The notes under the pieces: generated by a model | What the model saw: only the letters and a program-made list of their open reading frames with translations | What the model was told of the DNA's origin: nothing | Database searches by the model: none | Assembly (NCBI GenBank): GCA_963383645.1 | Contig: OY726560.1 | Span: 30,813,173-30,877,172 of the forward strand | DNA: 64,000 nucleotides | Source of the DNA: Muscardinus avellanarius | Lineage: Eukaryota; Chordata; Mammalia; Rodentia; Gliridae | Direction: 5' to 3' | Shown here: positions 49,170-60,175 of the stretch, piece by piece | Layout: every line of letters begins with the position of its first letter | How positions within the stretch are numbered: the first letter of the stretch is position 1 | Position numbers and translations under genes: made by a program

Positions 49170-50150
49170 TTAAGTGGTCCATTTATTAACTTCCTCTCTT
49201 CTCTGATTCTGAAGTCTGCTTCTTTTTTCTTCCTTATGGTTTATTTCTTTAAGAATTTTCTCTAGTGTTGGCTTTGAATTCATGAATTTTTTGAGATTCT
49301 GTTTATCTTGAAAGACTTTGACTTCCCCATTGATCTTGAATAGTAGTTTTGCTGGATAGATTAATTTGGGCTGGAAGTTATTTTCTTCCAGGGTCTGAAT
49401 CACGTCGTACCAGTCTCTCCTAGCATTCCTAACCTGGGTTGTATAGTCTGGGGTGATTCTTATTGTTTTGCCTCTATATGTCACCCATCCTTTTGTTCTC
49501 GCTGCTTTTAATATTCCTTCCTTAGCCTCTATATTGGTCATTTTAGTTATTATGTGGCGTGGAGTGGTCTTTCTTTGGTTTTGTCTCAGTGGAGTTCTGT
49601 ATGCCTCCTGGACTTGAAGATCGAAGTCTCTTTCCATATTTGGAAAATTCTCTGAGATTATTTCCTTGAAGATATTACAGATGCCCTTGGTCTGTACCTC
49701 TATCCCTTCCTCAATGCCTATTATCCGTAAATTAGGGCGCTTCATATTATCCCATAATTGCTGGATGTTTAGGTTTTGTTGCTGTAAAGCTTTCTGTATA
49801 TCGCTGACTGTGTTTTCGGTTTGGGATGTACTGTCTTCTAATATTGATACTCTGTTTTCCATTTCATCTAATCTTCCAGAGTTTCTTTCAATTGCTGTCT
49901 TCATTTCACTTATTGCCTCTTTCATTTCATTCCAGACCTCTTTCTGATTCTTTTTTAGTGTTTCTAATTCACCTTTAACCTCCTCTATGCTAGTTTTAAA
50001 TCCTTTCATCATATTGAACAACAAGATTCTGAACTCCCCTTCTTGCATTTCTAGTAGGTCAGTATTCGTGATTTCTGCTGTCTCTTCATAATTCCTGGTT
50101 CTCATATTTGTAGCGTTCTCTGTCCTGTTTTTCTGGTTTCTACCCATCAT
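49170..50150 (-). CDS. L1 ORF1p, intact
   Basis: 326 residues, close to the 338 of human ORF1p, starting MMGRNQ. ORF1p is the trimeric RNA-binding nucleic-acid chaperone that packages L1 RNA. Residues about 45-136 are a charged, leucine-containing coiled coil. The RRM-like domain starts about 138 (NLRIIGIEEG at 140-149). The C-terminal domain (about 197-305) begins TPRHII and contains NARRDW (242-247) and YPAKL (265-269), motifs conserved across mammalian ORF1p. ORF2 starts 45 bp after its stop. No stop or frameshift interrupts it, which contrasts with the decayed ORF1 copies at 16-17 kb, 31-32 kb and 55 kb and supports a recent insertion. Its 5' UTR is truncated, so expression would need an outside promoter. 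Confidence 0.93.
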   Translation of the reverse strand: MMGRNQKNRTENATNMRTRNYEETAEITNTDLLEMQEGEFRILLFNMMKGFKTSIEEVKGELETLKKNQKEVWNEMKEAISEMKTAIERNSGRLDEMENRVSILEDSTSQTENTVSDIQKALQQQNLNIQQLWDNMKRPNLRIIGIEEGIEVQTKGICNIFKEIISENFPNMERDFDLQVQEAYRTPLRQNQRKTTPRHIITKMTNIEAKEGILKAARTKGWVTYRGKTIRITPDYTTQVRNARRDWYDVIQTLEENNFQPKLIYPAKLLFKINGEVKVFQDKQNLKKFMNSKPTLEKILKEINHKEEKRSRLQNQRREEVNKWTT

Positions 50151-50326
50151 TCGGAGTATTATGCTTAGTCAAATCTTAATGTTAGGAGTTGGGGTATCGG
50201 CTAGTCAGCAGAGCCTTTCCAGTGTTGAGGGTGGGTGATGTGGGAGGAGCTGGGGTGATTGGTAAAGGAGTCGGATTAGGTAGAGGATATGTTTAGGTTG
50301 AGAAAGACTTTAAGTATGGTAAGGTG

Positions 50327-50378
50327 AAAAAAATATGGAACGCTTCACGAATTTGCGTGTCATCCTTGCGCAGGGGCC

Positions 50379-50429
<51 letters not shown>

Positions 50430-50435
50430 GAGCAC
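50327..50435 (-). pseudogene. RNU6: U6 snRNA retrocopy (5' end of chimera)
   Basis: The minus strand from GTGCTCGCTTCGGC through the GATACAGAGAAGATTAGC spliceosomal core to the terminal U tail matches the mammalian U6 sequence I know at every position read, with seven T at the end. U6 is the catalytic-centre snRNA of the spliceosome. Upstream (50436 onward) there is no proximal sequence element or TATA box, only the target duplication and AT-rich DNA. It also lies within a single retrotransposition unit with L1, so I call it a retrocopy and not a functional gene. Confidence 0.95.
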
Positions 50436-50436
50436 A

Positions 50437-50451
50437 TGTCTATGGATCTTT
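50437..50451. repeat. Target-site duplication, right copy
   Basis: TGTCTATGGATCTTT, identical to the left copy, one base outside the U6 5' end. Confidence 0.95.
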
Positions 50452-50945
50452 AAATTGCAGATATCTAATTGATACATTAGGAAAGTTAAATAATAGTAAT
50501 TTGAGTAATTTGAACCATAAGTATTCATGCATTTATGTACTAGTTTTATATTCCAAAATGATTTAAGGCTGGATTCCTTACATGATATATATCATTAAAA
50601 TTTGTGACAGGAAACAGAGAAACAAAAAATCCTAAATGTTATATGCAGCCTTTCATTGTAGATACAAACTGAAAATATAATTAGCTCTGTAGCACTTTTT
50701 GTTAGTTATTGTTAATTTCAATGAAGTCTATAAAAATCAAACATTCATTATAGCTGACTGAATGTAAAAGACTGTCAGGTACAACTTAATCTTCACTAAA
50801 ATAACACGTTGGGTTTCAAATGAGTGTAGTTTGAGAATGTAATACAAGAGAAATGGAAGTTAATTTATAACACAGTAACATTAAAATACACACATAGGAG
50901 AGAATAATAATTGATAAACACCTTACTCTAAAGAGGCATTTTTCA
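50452..50945. other. Unique stretch
   Basis: No gene or repeat recognised. Confidence 0.4.
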
Positions 50946-51145
50946 ACAACGTGTTGTGGCACATGCTTGTAATCCCAGTACTTAGGAGGCTGAGATAGAT
51001 GGATAGCAAATTCGAGGACAGCCTCAGCAACTTAGTGAGGCCCTCCACAAAATAGTGAGCCCCGGTTTCCAAATTACAAAACATAAAATATTATGGGAGT
51101 GTGGTTCAGAAGTAGAATGCCCCTGGGTTCAATCCCCAGTACTGC

Positions 51146-51183
<38 letters not shown>
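50946..51183 (+). mobile_element. Old B1-dID SINE with AAAT-expanded tail
   Basis: 'gtgttgtggcacatgcttgtaa', duplicated linker, well-kept ancestral ID-like right half ('tgcccctgggttcaatcccc', 'agtactgc'), then an AAAT array at about 51147-51183. Confidence 0.88.
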
Positions 51184-51184
<1 letters not shown>

Positions 51185-51472
51185 GCATTTTCTAATGCTT
51201 TCTACTTGGTTTCCTACCTATAGATTTACTCAAGCCTTGTGAGAGGACATATAACTCATAAGGAAAGATAGCTCATCATCCATATTTTCTATTTCTTTGT
51301 GCTTTATGCTTCCTCAAAAGTGATTTGAGAGTGCTTAAGTTGAAAAAGTAAGACAGAAAAAAATGAAATTTTGGAAATAAGCTAAATCTAGGTGAAAGGC
51401 AATCTACTGAAGTTAGGCCATGTTTGTAGTTTTATTTTTTTATATTTTTGGTTTTTTTCTTCTCTAGAAGAA
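51184..51472. other. Unique stretch
   Basis: Nothing recognised; T-rich near 51430-51465. Confidence 0.4.
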
Positions 51473-51688
51473 TTTTTATTTTTTATTTTTATGTGGATTA
51501 TATTAAAAAATGGCATATATTCAGACTGTGCTTGGTGCCCTCTCCCTCCTATTTCCTGTTCCCTCACAATTTGGAAGTAGCTCCTCCATTAATCAACCTC
51601 AGCTTTCTTCCTGTCCTACTCTTCCATTCTAGCTTTGCTGAGGTTTCCCCTCCATTATCTGGCATCCCTATGGTATCCCTAATACTCT

Positions 51689-54600
51689 CTAGTTTGGGCA
51701 TATTAGAGAAAACATATGTCCCTTCTCTTTCTGTGCTTGGCTGATCTCACTTGGCTGTTCTCCAGGTCTTCCCATCTTCTTGTGAATGATATGATTTTGT
51801 TGTTCTTTATAGCTGAGTAGAATTCTATTGTGTGTATTTCCCATAATTTTGCAATCCATTCATCTATTGATGGAGACCTAGGTTGATTCTATATTTTGGC
51901 TGTTACAAATTGTGCTACTATGAACATAGGTATACATAGGTTACTGTAACTCTCTGACTTTAATCCCTTTGGAAAGATACCCAGAAGTGGTAGAGCCAGA
52001 TCATATGGTGGATCCATTCACAGTTTTGTAAGGAATCTCCACACTGATCTCTATAGTGGCTATACTAGTTTGTACTCCAACCAACAGTGTAAAAGTGTTC
52101 CTCTTTCCCACATCCTCACTAGCATTTGTTGTTATTTGATTTCTTTATGCTTGCCACTCTGACTGGGGTTAGATGGAATCTCAGTATAGTTTTCATTTGC
52201 ATCTCCCTGATGGCTAATTATGTAGAACATCTTTTCACATATCTATTGGCCACTTGTATCTCTTCTTTAGTGAAGTCACTACTCAGTTCAGTTGCTAATT
52301 TATTGATTGGGTTCTTTGTTTTGCTAGTATAGAGTCTTTTGAGCTCTTTCTATATTCTGGATATTAGCCCTCTAACAGAATGGTATCTGGTAAAGATCTT
52401 CTACATTCTAGCTATTTCTTAAAGTTCTTGATTTTTTTTTTTTTTGATGAGCAGAAACTTTTTTAGTTTGATGCCATCCCAGTTGTTAATTATTGCTTTA
52501 ATTTCCTGTACTTTGGAGATTTTGTAGATAAAGTTACTGCCTGTACCTATATGTTGGAGAGTTGAGCCTATGCCTTCCTCTAATAATTTCAGTCACAGGT
52601 TCTAAGCCCAAAGGCTTAGAACTCCATCTGGAGTTGATTCCTGTGCACATAGAGCAGTAAGAATTTAGTTCCATCTTTCTACAAATAGATAGCCAGTTCT
52701 CCCATCACCATTTGTTGAAAAGGCTGCCTCTTCTCTAGCATATGAGTTTAGCCCCTTTGTCAAAGATTGATTGACTTTAGATGTGTGGGTTTGTTTCTGT
52801 ATCATCTATATTGTTCCACTGTTCTCTATGCCTGTTGTCGTGCCAATACATGCTGTTTTTACCACTGTTGCTCTAGAGTATAATCTGAGGTCCGGGATTG
52901 TGATGCCTCCTGCATGGTTCTTCTTGCTGAGAATTTCTTTGGCTATTCTGGGTCTTTTCTTTCTCCATATGAAATTAATGACTGATTTTTCTAGGTCTGT
53001 GAAGAATGTCATTGGTATTTTGATAGGAATTGCATTAAATCTGTAGATCACTTTTGGCAGAATGGCCATTTTGATGATATTTATTCTGCTTCTTCATGGG
53101 CAAGGGAGCTATTTCCATCTTTCAAGGTCTTCTTCAATTTCTTTCTTTAATGTTTTATAATTTTCATTTTATAGGTCTTTTACATCTTTTATTAGGTTTG
53201 TTTATTTCTAGTTATTTCATTGGTTTGAGGTTATAGTGAATAAAATTGTTTTCTTTATTTCTTTCATTGTTGGCATATAGAAAAGCAACAGATTTTTTTA
53301 GATTGATTCTGTATCCTGCAACATTGCTGAATTAGTTAATTAGCTTCAGTAGTCTTTTGGTTGAGTTCTTTGGATCTTATAGATAAAGGGTCATGTCATC
53401 TACAAACAAAAATAGTTTTAATTCCTTTCTTCCTATTTGAATTCCCTTGATTTCCTTCTCTTGTCTTATTTCTGTGGCAAGAGTCTTAAGTACTATATTG
53501 AAAATAATTGATGATAATGGGCATGCTTTTCTTGCTTCTGATTTCAGAGGAAATTCTTATAGTTTGGGTTTATTGTATATGAGATTTATTGTATATTGCC
53601 TTAATGATGTTGCAATACTTTCCTTCTATTCCAATTTTCTGCAGTTTTTTTTTAAACATGAATGGGTGTTGTATTTTTGTTAAATTATTTTTCAGCATCC
53701 ATTAATAAGATCATGTGGTTTTTGTTCTCAGTTCTGTTTATGTGGTGAATAATGTGTATTCATTTGTATAGGTTGAACCAGCCTTGCTTTTCTGGGATGA
53801 AACCAACTTAGTTATGGTGTATAATTCTCTTGACATGATTTTGAATGTGTATGGATAATATTTTGTTCAGAATTTTTGCATCTATGTTCATCAAAAATAT
53901 TGGTCTATAATTTTCTTTTCTTGAGGTATCTTTATTTGGTTTGGTATCAATGTGATACTGGCCTCATAAAAGGAATTTGGGAGAATTCCATCTCTTTCAA
54001 TTACCCAGAACAAGTTGTGAAGTATTGGGATTATTTCTTCACTGAAGGTTTTGTCGAATTCAGCTGGAAACCCATCAGGGCTTGGCTTTTCTTTGATGGC
54101 AAAATTTTTATTGATGTTTCTATTTCTTTGCTTGCTATGTCTTCTTGGTTCAGTTTAGGTAGGTTATATGTGCTTAAAAATCTTAACGATTCCTTCCATG
54201 TTTCCCAATCTATTTGAGTATAAATTTTCAGAATAGTTTCTGATGATCTTTTGAATATCTCCACTGTCTGTGGTGATGTCTCCTTTTTCATTTATGATTT
54301 TAATAATTTGAGTTGATTCTTATGGTTAGGTTGGCTAGGGGTTTGACAATCTTATAAATTTTTTCAAAGAACTGGCTTTTTGTTTTGTTGTTTCTTTGAA
54401 TTTTTTATTCTTTTGTTCTCTATTTTATTTATTTCTGCTCTGATTTTAATAATTTCCTGCCTTCTACTGGCTTTGGAATTAGACTGTTGCAGTTTTTCTA
54501 GGTCCCTGAGATGTGTTCTTAGGTAGTTTACTTGGTGACTCTGTTCTTCTTATGTGGGCACTCAGTGCTACAAACTTTTCTCTTAACAGCATCTTCAATG

Positions 54601-55085
54601 AGTCCCATAGGTTTTTGTAAGTTCTGTCTCTATTTTTATTTAATTCCAGTAATTTCTTTATTTCTCCCCTTATTTCTGCTCTTTCTCTTTTTTTTCCCCC
54701 TTTGGTGGTGGTACTGGGGTTCCTGGAAGCCCTTCTACCTCCAGGCTACACTCCCAGACCCATTTTATACTTTTTTGTTTTTGGAAACAAGGTCTCTTAA
54801 GCCAGTGTGGCTGGCTTCAAACCTGTGCAATCCTCCTGTCTCTGCCTCCCAAGCAGGGGGATTACATGAGTGTGTCACCACACCTGGCCTTATTTCTGAT
54901 CTTACCCACTCACCATTTAATAGTGTATCATTCAGTCTCCGTGTATATAAATAGTTTCTTTTGATCTTCTTGTTGATTTCTACTTTCATTCCATTGTGGT
55001 CTGAAAAATGCAGGGAATTATATTAGATCTTTTGAATTTTCTGAAGCTAGTTTTATTGAAATATAATTTTTATTTTCTGTCATTA
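51689..55085 (-). pseudogene. L1 ORF2 pseudogene
   Basis: Stop at 51689-51691 corresponds to the ORF2 stop of the younger copies. Most of the endonuclease domain is deleted, a SINE is inserted at 54685-54887, and the remaining RT and C-terminal parts are split into pieces under about 90 codons (for example 52806-53069 and 54031-54291). Confidence 0.88.
54685..54887 (-). mobile_element. Young B1-dID-like SINE nested in L1
   Basis: Full-length young-subfamily copy with target duplication CCTTATTTCTGCTCTT (54668-54683) / CCTTATTTCTGATCTT (54888-54903), one mismatch, made of L1 ORF2 sequence. Confidence 0.93.
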
Positions 55086-55089
55086 TGTG

Positions 55090-55640
55090 TTCTATCTTCT
55101 GTTTGGTATAGTGTTATTTATTCTTTACTTAGTTGTCCCACTGATCAACTTCATATCTTCTCTAGTTCTAAAATTTTCTTTTCTTTTTTTTTTTTTTTTT
55201 TTTTTTGCAGGTCTGGGGATGGAACCCAGGGGCATTTGACCTCTGAGCCACACCCCCTGCCCTATATTTATTCCTTATTTTGAATCAGGGTCTGACTAAG
55301 TTGCCGAGGGCCTCACTAAGTAAGTACTTAAATATAAGTTCTATTTCATCTAATCTTCCAGAATTTCTTTCTATTGCTGTCTTCATTTTATTTATTGACT
55401 CTTTCATTTCATTCCAGACCTCTTTCTGATTCTTTCTTAGTGTCTCTATTTCCTCTTTCATTTCTTATACACTTGCTCTGAGGCCTTTCATCATATTAAA
55501 GATCAGAATTCAGAGTTTTCTTTCTTGCACTTTTTGTAGATCAGTATTCATGATTTCCTTTATTTCTTCACTGTTTCTAGTTCTCATATTTTCAGGGTTC
55601 TTGGGCTTGTTTTTCTGATGTCTTGGCATCTTTTTTGTGG
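55090..55640 (-). pseudogene. L1 ORF1 remnant
   Basis: Only the N-terminal/coiled-coil part (about 55330-55640) and a few bases of the 3' end remain. The RRM and C-terminal domains are missing where the SINE at 55183-55325 now sits. Confidence 0.8.
55183..55325 (-). mobile_element. B1-dID SINE, 5'-truncated, at a deletion site
   Basis: Plus strand: 25-T run, then 'gcaggtctggggatggaaccc', 'cctctgagccacaccccctgcc', and the 'aataagg' / 'ctaagttgccgagggcctcact' linker. The ID-like half is of the ancestral type ('ggaacccaggggcatttgacc'); the B1 left part is missing. It directly joins L1 ORF1 sequence from about 640 bp further on. Confidence 0.85.
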
Positions 55641-56029
55641 ATATTCTGTCTAATCCAATCTTAGTAGTAGGGATTTAGAAGTGTCAGCAGGTAAGCAGTG
55701 CTTTTTTCACTGGTGCAGGTTGGGTAAGGAGAGAAGAGCTGGGTTGATGAGTACAGGAGTTGGGTAAAGTAGAGGATATGATTAGATTGAGTAAGAACTT
55801 AAATATAATAAGGTTGTCTTTGGTTGAGACTGAGAGAAGGTTAGATAATAGGACTCTTGTAGTTAGTAGAGTAAGTATGAAAATATAAAATACTTTGAAT
55901 ATAAAACAAGGAGGTACAGTAAGGGGAAAAAAGTTTTGATGGAAGAGAGTGGGTAGTCTAGAGTGATGAAGTTTGTAAAAGAAATGGGGAGAAGGAGCAA
56001 ACAAACACTAATAAAGTAACAAAACAAAA

Positions 56030-56390
56030 AGATGGAAAGATCTGGAGAACATTATTTTAAACGAGATCAGCCAAGCACAGAAAGAGAAGGGACATATGTT
56101 TTCTCTAATATGCCAAAACTAGGGAGCATTGGGAATACCAGAGGGACTCCAGATAATGGAGGGGAAAGCTCAGCAAAACTAGAATGGAAGGATATGAGAG
56201 GAAGAAGGCTGAGGTTGATTAATGGAGGAACTACACCCAAATATGTGTGAAAGTATGAATATAACATAGTTAATTTGGATAATTATTGTTGGAAGGGAGG
56301 GAAGAGAAATGGGGAAAGGGGAGAGGTCACCAAGCACAGTCTAAATGTATACCATTTTCAATATGTTCCACATATAAATAAAATTTAAAA
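56030..56390 (+). mobile_element. L1 3' end, plus orientation
   Basis: From 'agatggaaagatctggagaac' (near the end of ORF2) through the older-type 3' UTR to 'ttccacatataaataaaattt'. It abuts the 5' UTR of the minus-strand L1 to its left at the junction 'caaaacaaaaagatgg'. No convincing separate target duplication was found. Confidence 0.85.
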
Positions 56391-59300
56391 GATAGATACA
56401 TATATATACAAATAGAGTTGTATAGTTATTCATAGAGAAGAATTATATCATTTCAGTTTTTATCATTATACATCTATTGTCAGGAAGCATTTGGGTTTTC
56501 ATCTCTTAATATTAATTGTTTGGTGTGAAGTAAAATAAAAGAAAGACAACTTTGATCTAACATTTTTCTTTTAAATAAAAAATGTCAAAGTAAAAAAATA
56601 AAAAAATAAAGGCATGATAAAGCCTACAGAATTTTAGTAGTAATCAAGAGTGGGGGGAAAGGAAGCACTTAATGTATACCAAGAGCTGATATCCCATAGT
56701 AAACTAAGGAAGAGTGAATGGATTTTAAAACATTTGGAGAAAAACAAAGATCTTTAATTTTTTAAAATGCAAACACCTACTTTCAAAGCTGTCTCTTTCA
56801 CAAAACACTACTTAATAGCCTGACATAGCTCCAGAAGATTTGGGTGATGTTAATGGGAACAACTTATCCAGTACTACATTTACCTCATTTCCTTGACCAC
56901 TGAACACAAGTAGGAAGGACTGTCCTTACTAAGACTAGTTCTCAACATGTATACAATTACATAATTCTATAAGAATTCATCATTTCTGGATGTAGAGTAT
57001 GGGTCACTTTTCAGAAAGAGCAACTATGCATTTTGCAATGCTTTGATTGATCAATAAAAAGAATGTTTATAAAAAAGTATTAAAAGAAACCTAATTTGTG
57101 ATTACTAGCATACCAATATCTTTAGAATTTTAAAATTATTTATGGAATTGGTTACTGTTCCTTATTAGAGTATACATGTTGGGTTAAAAAATTTCATGTC
57201 CTTGGAGTGCCCTGGAGTTAATACTTGCAATCCAGATTGCTGTATTTTATACTTGGTCTATGTTTCAATTCAAGTGTGCACCATTTGTACTGAAAACACC
57301 ACAGAATAAACTATCTAAAATCCTTGATTTTAATATATGTTTTGGTTTGTAAACGAATCACAGTAATTTCTATTACATTTGTGGAAATTAATTGTATAAG
57401 AATTTACATATCAGCCTCGAGATACAATGTGTAAATAAAACTTTCATTTACCCCCGAAAAAAACAAAAAACAAACAGAATTGTCCTCAGCAATAAGAAAG
57501 TGATCTCTAACATTAGGACTAAGCAGCTCTTCTCTACCTTCAAATGCTATTGGGCTAAAAATATGAGAAGAATGAATATGGTAAGGATAGCCAGACAGCT
57601 GAGACCCATGGTGAATTGAAAGAGGAAGCAAAAGCCAAAGCAAGGAACAGAGAACAAATTTGCAGGGTGTGCCAAAGCCTAGCTTCAGGTAATCTAGAAT
57701 CACTGGATACTGAGAATGAACAGTGGTGTGCCAGCTGTGCAATAATCAGAGTCCAACTGGCTCTTTTTGTATCTGAGAATTGATTTAAAGAGAGACAGAT
57801 TTAACAGAAGATGGAATCATAAAGATAATTACTACCTTTTTGGTCTATAATATGCTCCAGAGACAAATTACTATTGAGAATTCACTATTACTTCACACAA
57901 ATAGCATTTGCTAAAGATGAGCACAACTTTTCTACTTTATAACAAGGAAAAAAAATAATAAAACCTTATATGTTTTTAAATATTCTATACATATAATCTC
58001 ATGTATTCAATCCTCATAGACATACTGAGCTTTCACATAAAAAAAATATTTCATATCCCAGTTGACAAGCCTCATTGTTCTGACTTTTGCTCTTTACCTA
58101 ACTGTAGGGTAATACTCCTATCTCATCAGTTTCATACATGCATACGCAGTTGAAATCTTCAAATGCTGTTTCTTAGCAACCTAATCATTCCACCCTTTCC
58201 AGTACCATCTTTTAATCATTCTAGCTGACTGTATAGCTTGATGGTTGTTTTTCAGTGAATACACAAAACCAGGTTACCAGATAACCCTTGCCATTTTTGG
58301 ATCAGATTTAAAGATTTATTTTGAGTTTTTTCAACTATTTTATCTGTTGTTCATTGCAGATATCTATGCAAGCTTAAGGAGTAAAATATTTTGTTTCTAT
58401 TTTTGCATTGCAAATAACAAATTTTATCTGTATGTTACAATTTCAGAGTATGCTAAAAGCCAATTACTCTACATGGTTATCAGTGTCTTTGAGACACATA
58501 ATGTGCACATTTATAAAATAATTTTATAGTCAAAAGAAAATACATTTTATATATCAAAGGAAAACAAACAGCAAAGTAGAAAATTTGTGAAAACTGAAAA
58601 TAAATAATAAATATTACCTTAAAAGGAAGTTCAAAAATAATTCAACCTCTGGCAAAAGATATTTTGATTTTTCAATTTAATATTTTACCAAAGAACAAAA
58701 GAAGATGGATAAGATATAAAATTTTTGAAAGATGATGTGAGTTTCTCTCATAATACTGATGTCAACAAAAGAGCGAATTTACCTCAGGAATTCTGCAAGG
58801 CAGAGGACACATCTAGACTTGAATAGTGCATTGGATATTGTTATATTTTTATAACTGGCATAATAACTACTACATCATATGTATCTTCTGAAATTAAGCA
58901 TCTCCAAAACTTCTACCAGCTCTAAATATCCCACATTAATTTGCAACTCAAGAAACATTAATCATGCAACACCTTTAATTTTCTCTACATAACAAAATCA
59001 ATTCAAATGTGTTGCTCTCATCAGAAATGGCATATGCTCACTAATGAACATCATTGTGGTAGAAAATTAAATTAATTCAAACAGTAGGATAGTTATAGGA
59101 ACAGTCTACCTTCATAAATATGTCACATTCCAGTGAAAATATTTAATCTGAGTGCTTTAATATTGTACATGAATTAAGAATCAATATTACTCAGGTTGCA
59201 GAGAATATAGATTCCAAAATTAGAATTTTAGCAATGAACTTTTAGAAGTTTTCTATGACCATTATTTGTATATTATATTTTATTTAACCAAGAATAAGGT

Positions 59301-59406
59301 TTAAATATTATAAATCAATAATATTTTAAAAATTAAGGAGACATAATTAATAATTTGCATTTTATTTTGATTTCATTGTTTTCTTTCTTTTTTCTCTTTG
59401 TCTTTC
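56391..59406. other. Unique AT-rich stretch
   Basis: No exon, RNA gene or clear repeat in about 3 kb. The 112- and 75-codon overlapping frames near 57.4-57.7 kb lack homology I can recognise and splice context. Confidence 0.4.
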
Positions 59407-59545
59407 TTTTTTTTTTTTGCAGTATTGTGAATTGAATTCCATTGATCCTTACCCAGACATTTGCTCTCATTTTAAGATAGTCTTGATAAGTTACCCAGGT
59501 TGTCCTCAAGACAGCCTTCCAAGTCACTAGAGTTATAGGAGTCCA
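59407..59545 (-). mobile_element. Degenerate B1/ID-type SINE remnant
   Basis: T-run then 'gcagtattgtgaattgaattcc' and 'gataagttacccaggttgtcc', a decayed minus-strand layout like the other B1-dID copies. Confidence 0.55.
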
Positions 59546-59799
59546 TTTAATTATTTTTATATGCAAACTACTCTCTCACATTGGAGAAAGTCAGTTAATT
59601 AAAAAAAGAGTTGAAAAAGTTTAGGGAAAGGGAGAGAAAAGCACTGCAGAGACATTCTGAAAACAATGAGTCTTTTGTATTCTTAAACTTAAAGCTGAGC
59701 AAAGAGATTATTCATGGTATTCTGTCTTTGAAAAGGTGGACAAACATGTTAAAGAAATTAGTTTTATAAAAACAAATAGTCCAAATAAAATGAGCTATT
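59546..59799. other. Unique stretch
   Basis: Nothing recognised. Confidence 0.4.
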
Positions 59800-60175
59800 T
59801 ATCTGAATAAGCATTTCTCAAAAGAAGAAATGCAAATGGCAAACAAGTATATGAAGAAGTGTTCAACATCATAAGCAATCAAGAAAATGCAAATCAAAAC
59901 AACACTGAGATTCCTTCTAACTCCAGTTAGAATTGTAATAGTTAAGAATACAAACAACAATAAATTCTAACAAGAATATGAGGAAATAGAAACTTTTACA
60001 CACTAATGATGGGAGCATAAATTAATATAACCACTATGGAGATCATTGTAGAGGTTCCTCAAAAGAGTAGAAATAGAATCATCATATGACCTAGCTGTTC
60101 CACTCCTAGGTATTTTTCCAAAAGAATTAAAGTTAGAATGCTATAGTGATACATGCTTCCAACTTAGGAGAGGCA
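59800..60175 (+). mobile_element. Ancient L1 fragment, C-terminal ORF2
   Basis: Plus-strand wording of the ORF2 C-terminal coding region: 'atttctcaaaagaagaaatgc', 'caagaaaatgcaaatcaaaac', 'ccactatggagatcattgtag', 'ctagctgttccactcctagg'. Frames are broken. Confidence 0.75.

Larger units (their letters stand above)
45038..50436 (-). mobile_element. U6-L1 chimeric retrotransposon insertion
   Basis: Minus strand, 5' to 3': complete U6 snRNA copy (50435-50327), 176 bp of L1 5' UTR (50326-50151), intact ORF1 (50150-49170), 45-bp spacer, ORF2 with few breaks (49124-45303), 3' UTR with AATAAA just before a short poly(A). The whole composite lies between perfect 15-bp target duplications, so U6 and L1 were inserted as one event. 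The minus-strand target reads CAATTT/AAAGATCC, a typical L1 endonuclease site. The 3' UTR is of the young type. Confidence 0.96.
51473..56029 (-). mobile_element. Decayed L1 with two large internal deletions
   Basis: Minus strand: 5' UTR about 56029-55640, ORF1 remnant 55640-55090, ORF2 about 55085-51689, 3' UTR to 51473 (older 3'-UTR type, itself internally shortened). At about 55040-55050 the text jumps from the endonuclease/linker region directly to the ORF2 start, about 600 bp missing. At 55175-55325 a SINE replaces about 640 bp of ORF1. Another young SINE is nested at 54685-54887. Confidence 0.93.

Noticed and set aside
46500..49947. Plus-strand frames of 65-102 codons across the young L1
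   Set aside because: Antisense shadows of ORF1 and ORF2.
50327..50435. A functional U6 snRNA gene
   Set aside because: Sequence is complete, but no proximal sequence element or TATA box lies upstream, and it is inside one TSD-bounded unit with L1.
57392..57742. Overlapping 75- and 112-codon frames
   Set aside because: No motif, no splice context, AT-rich surroundings; most likely chance.
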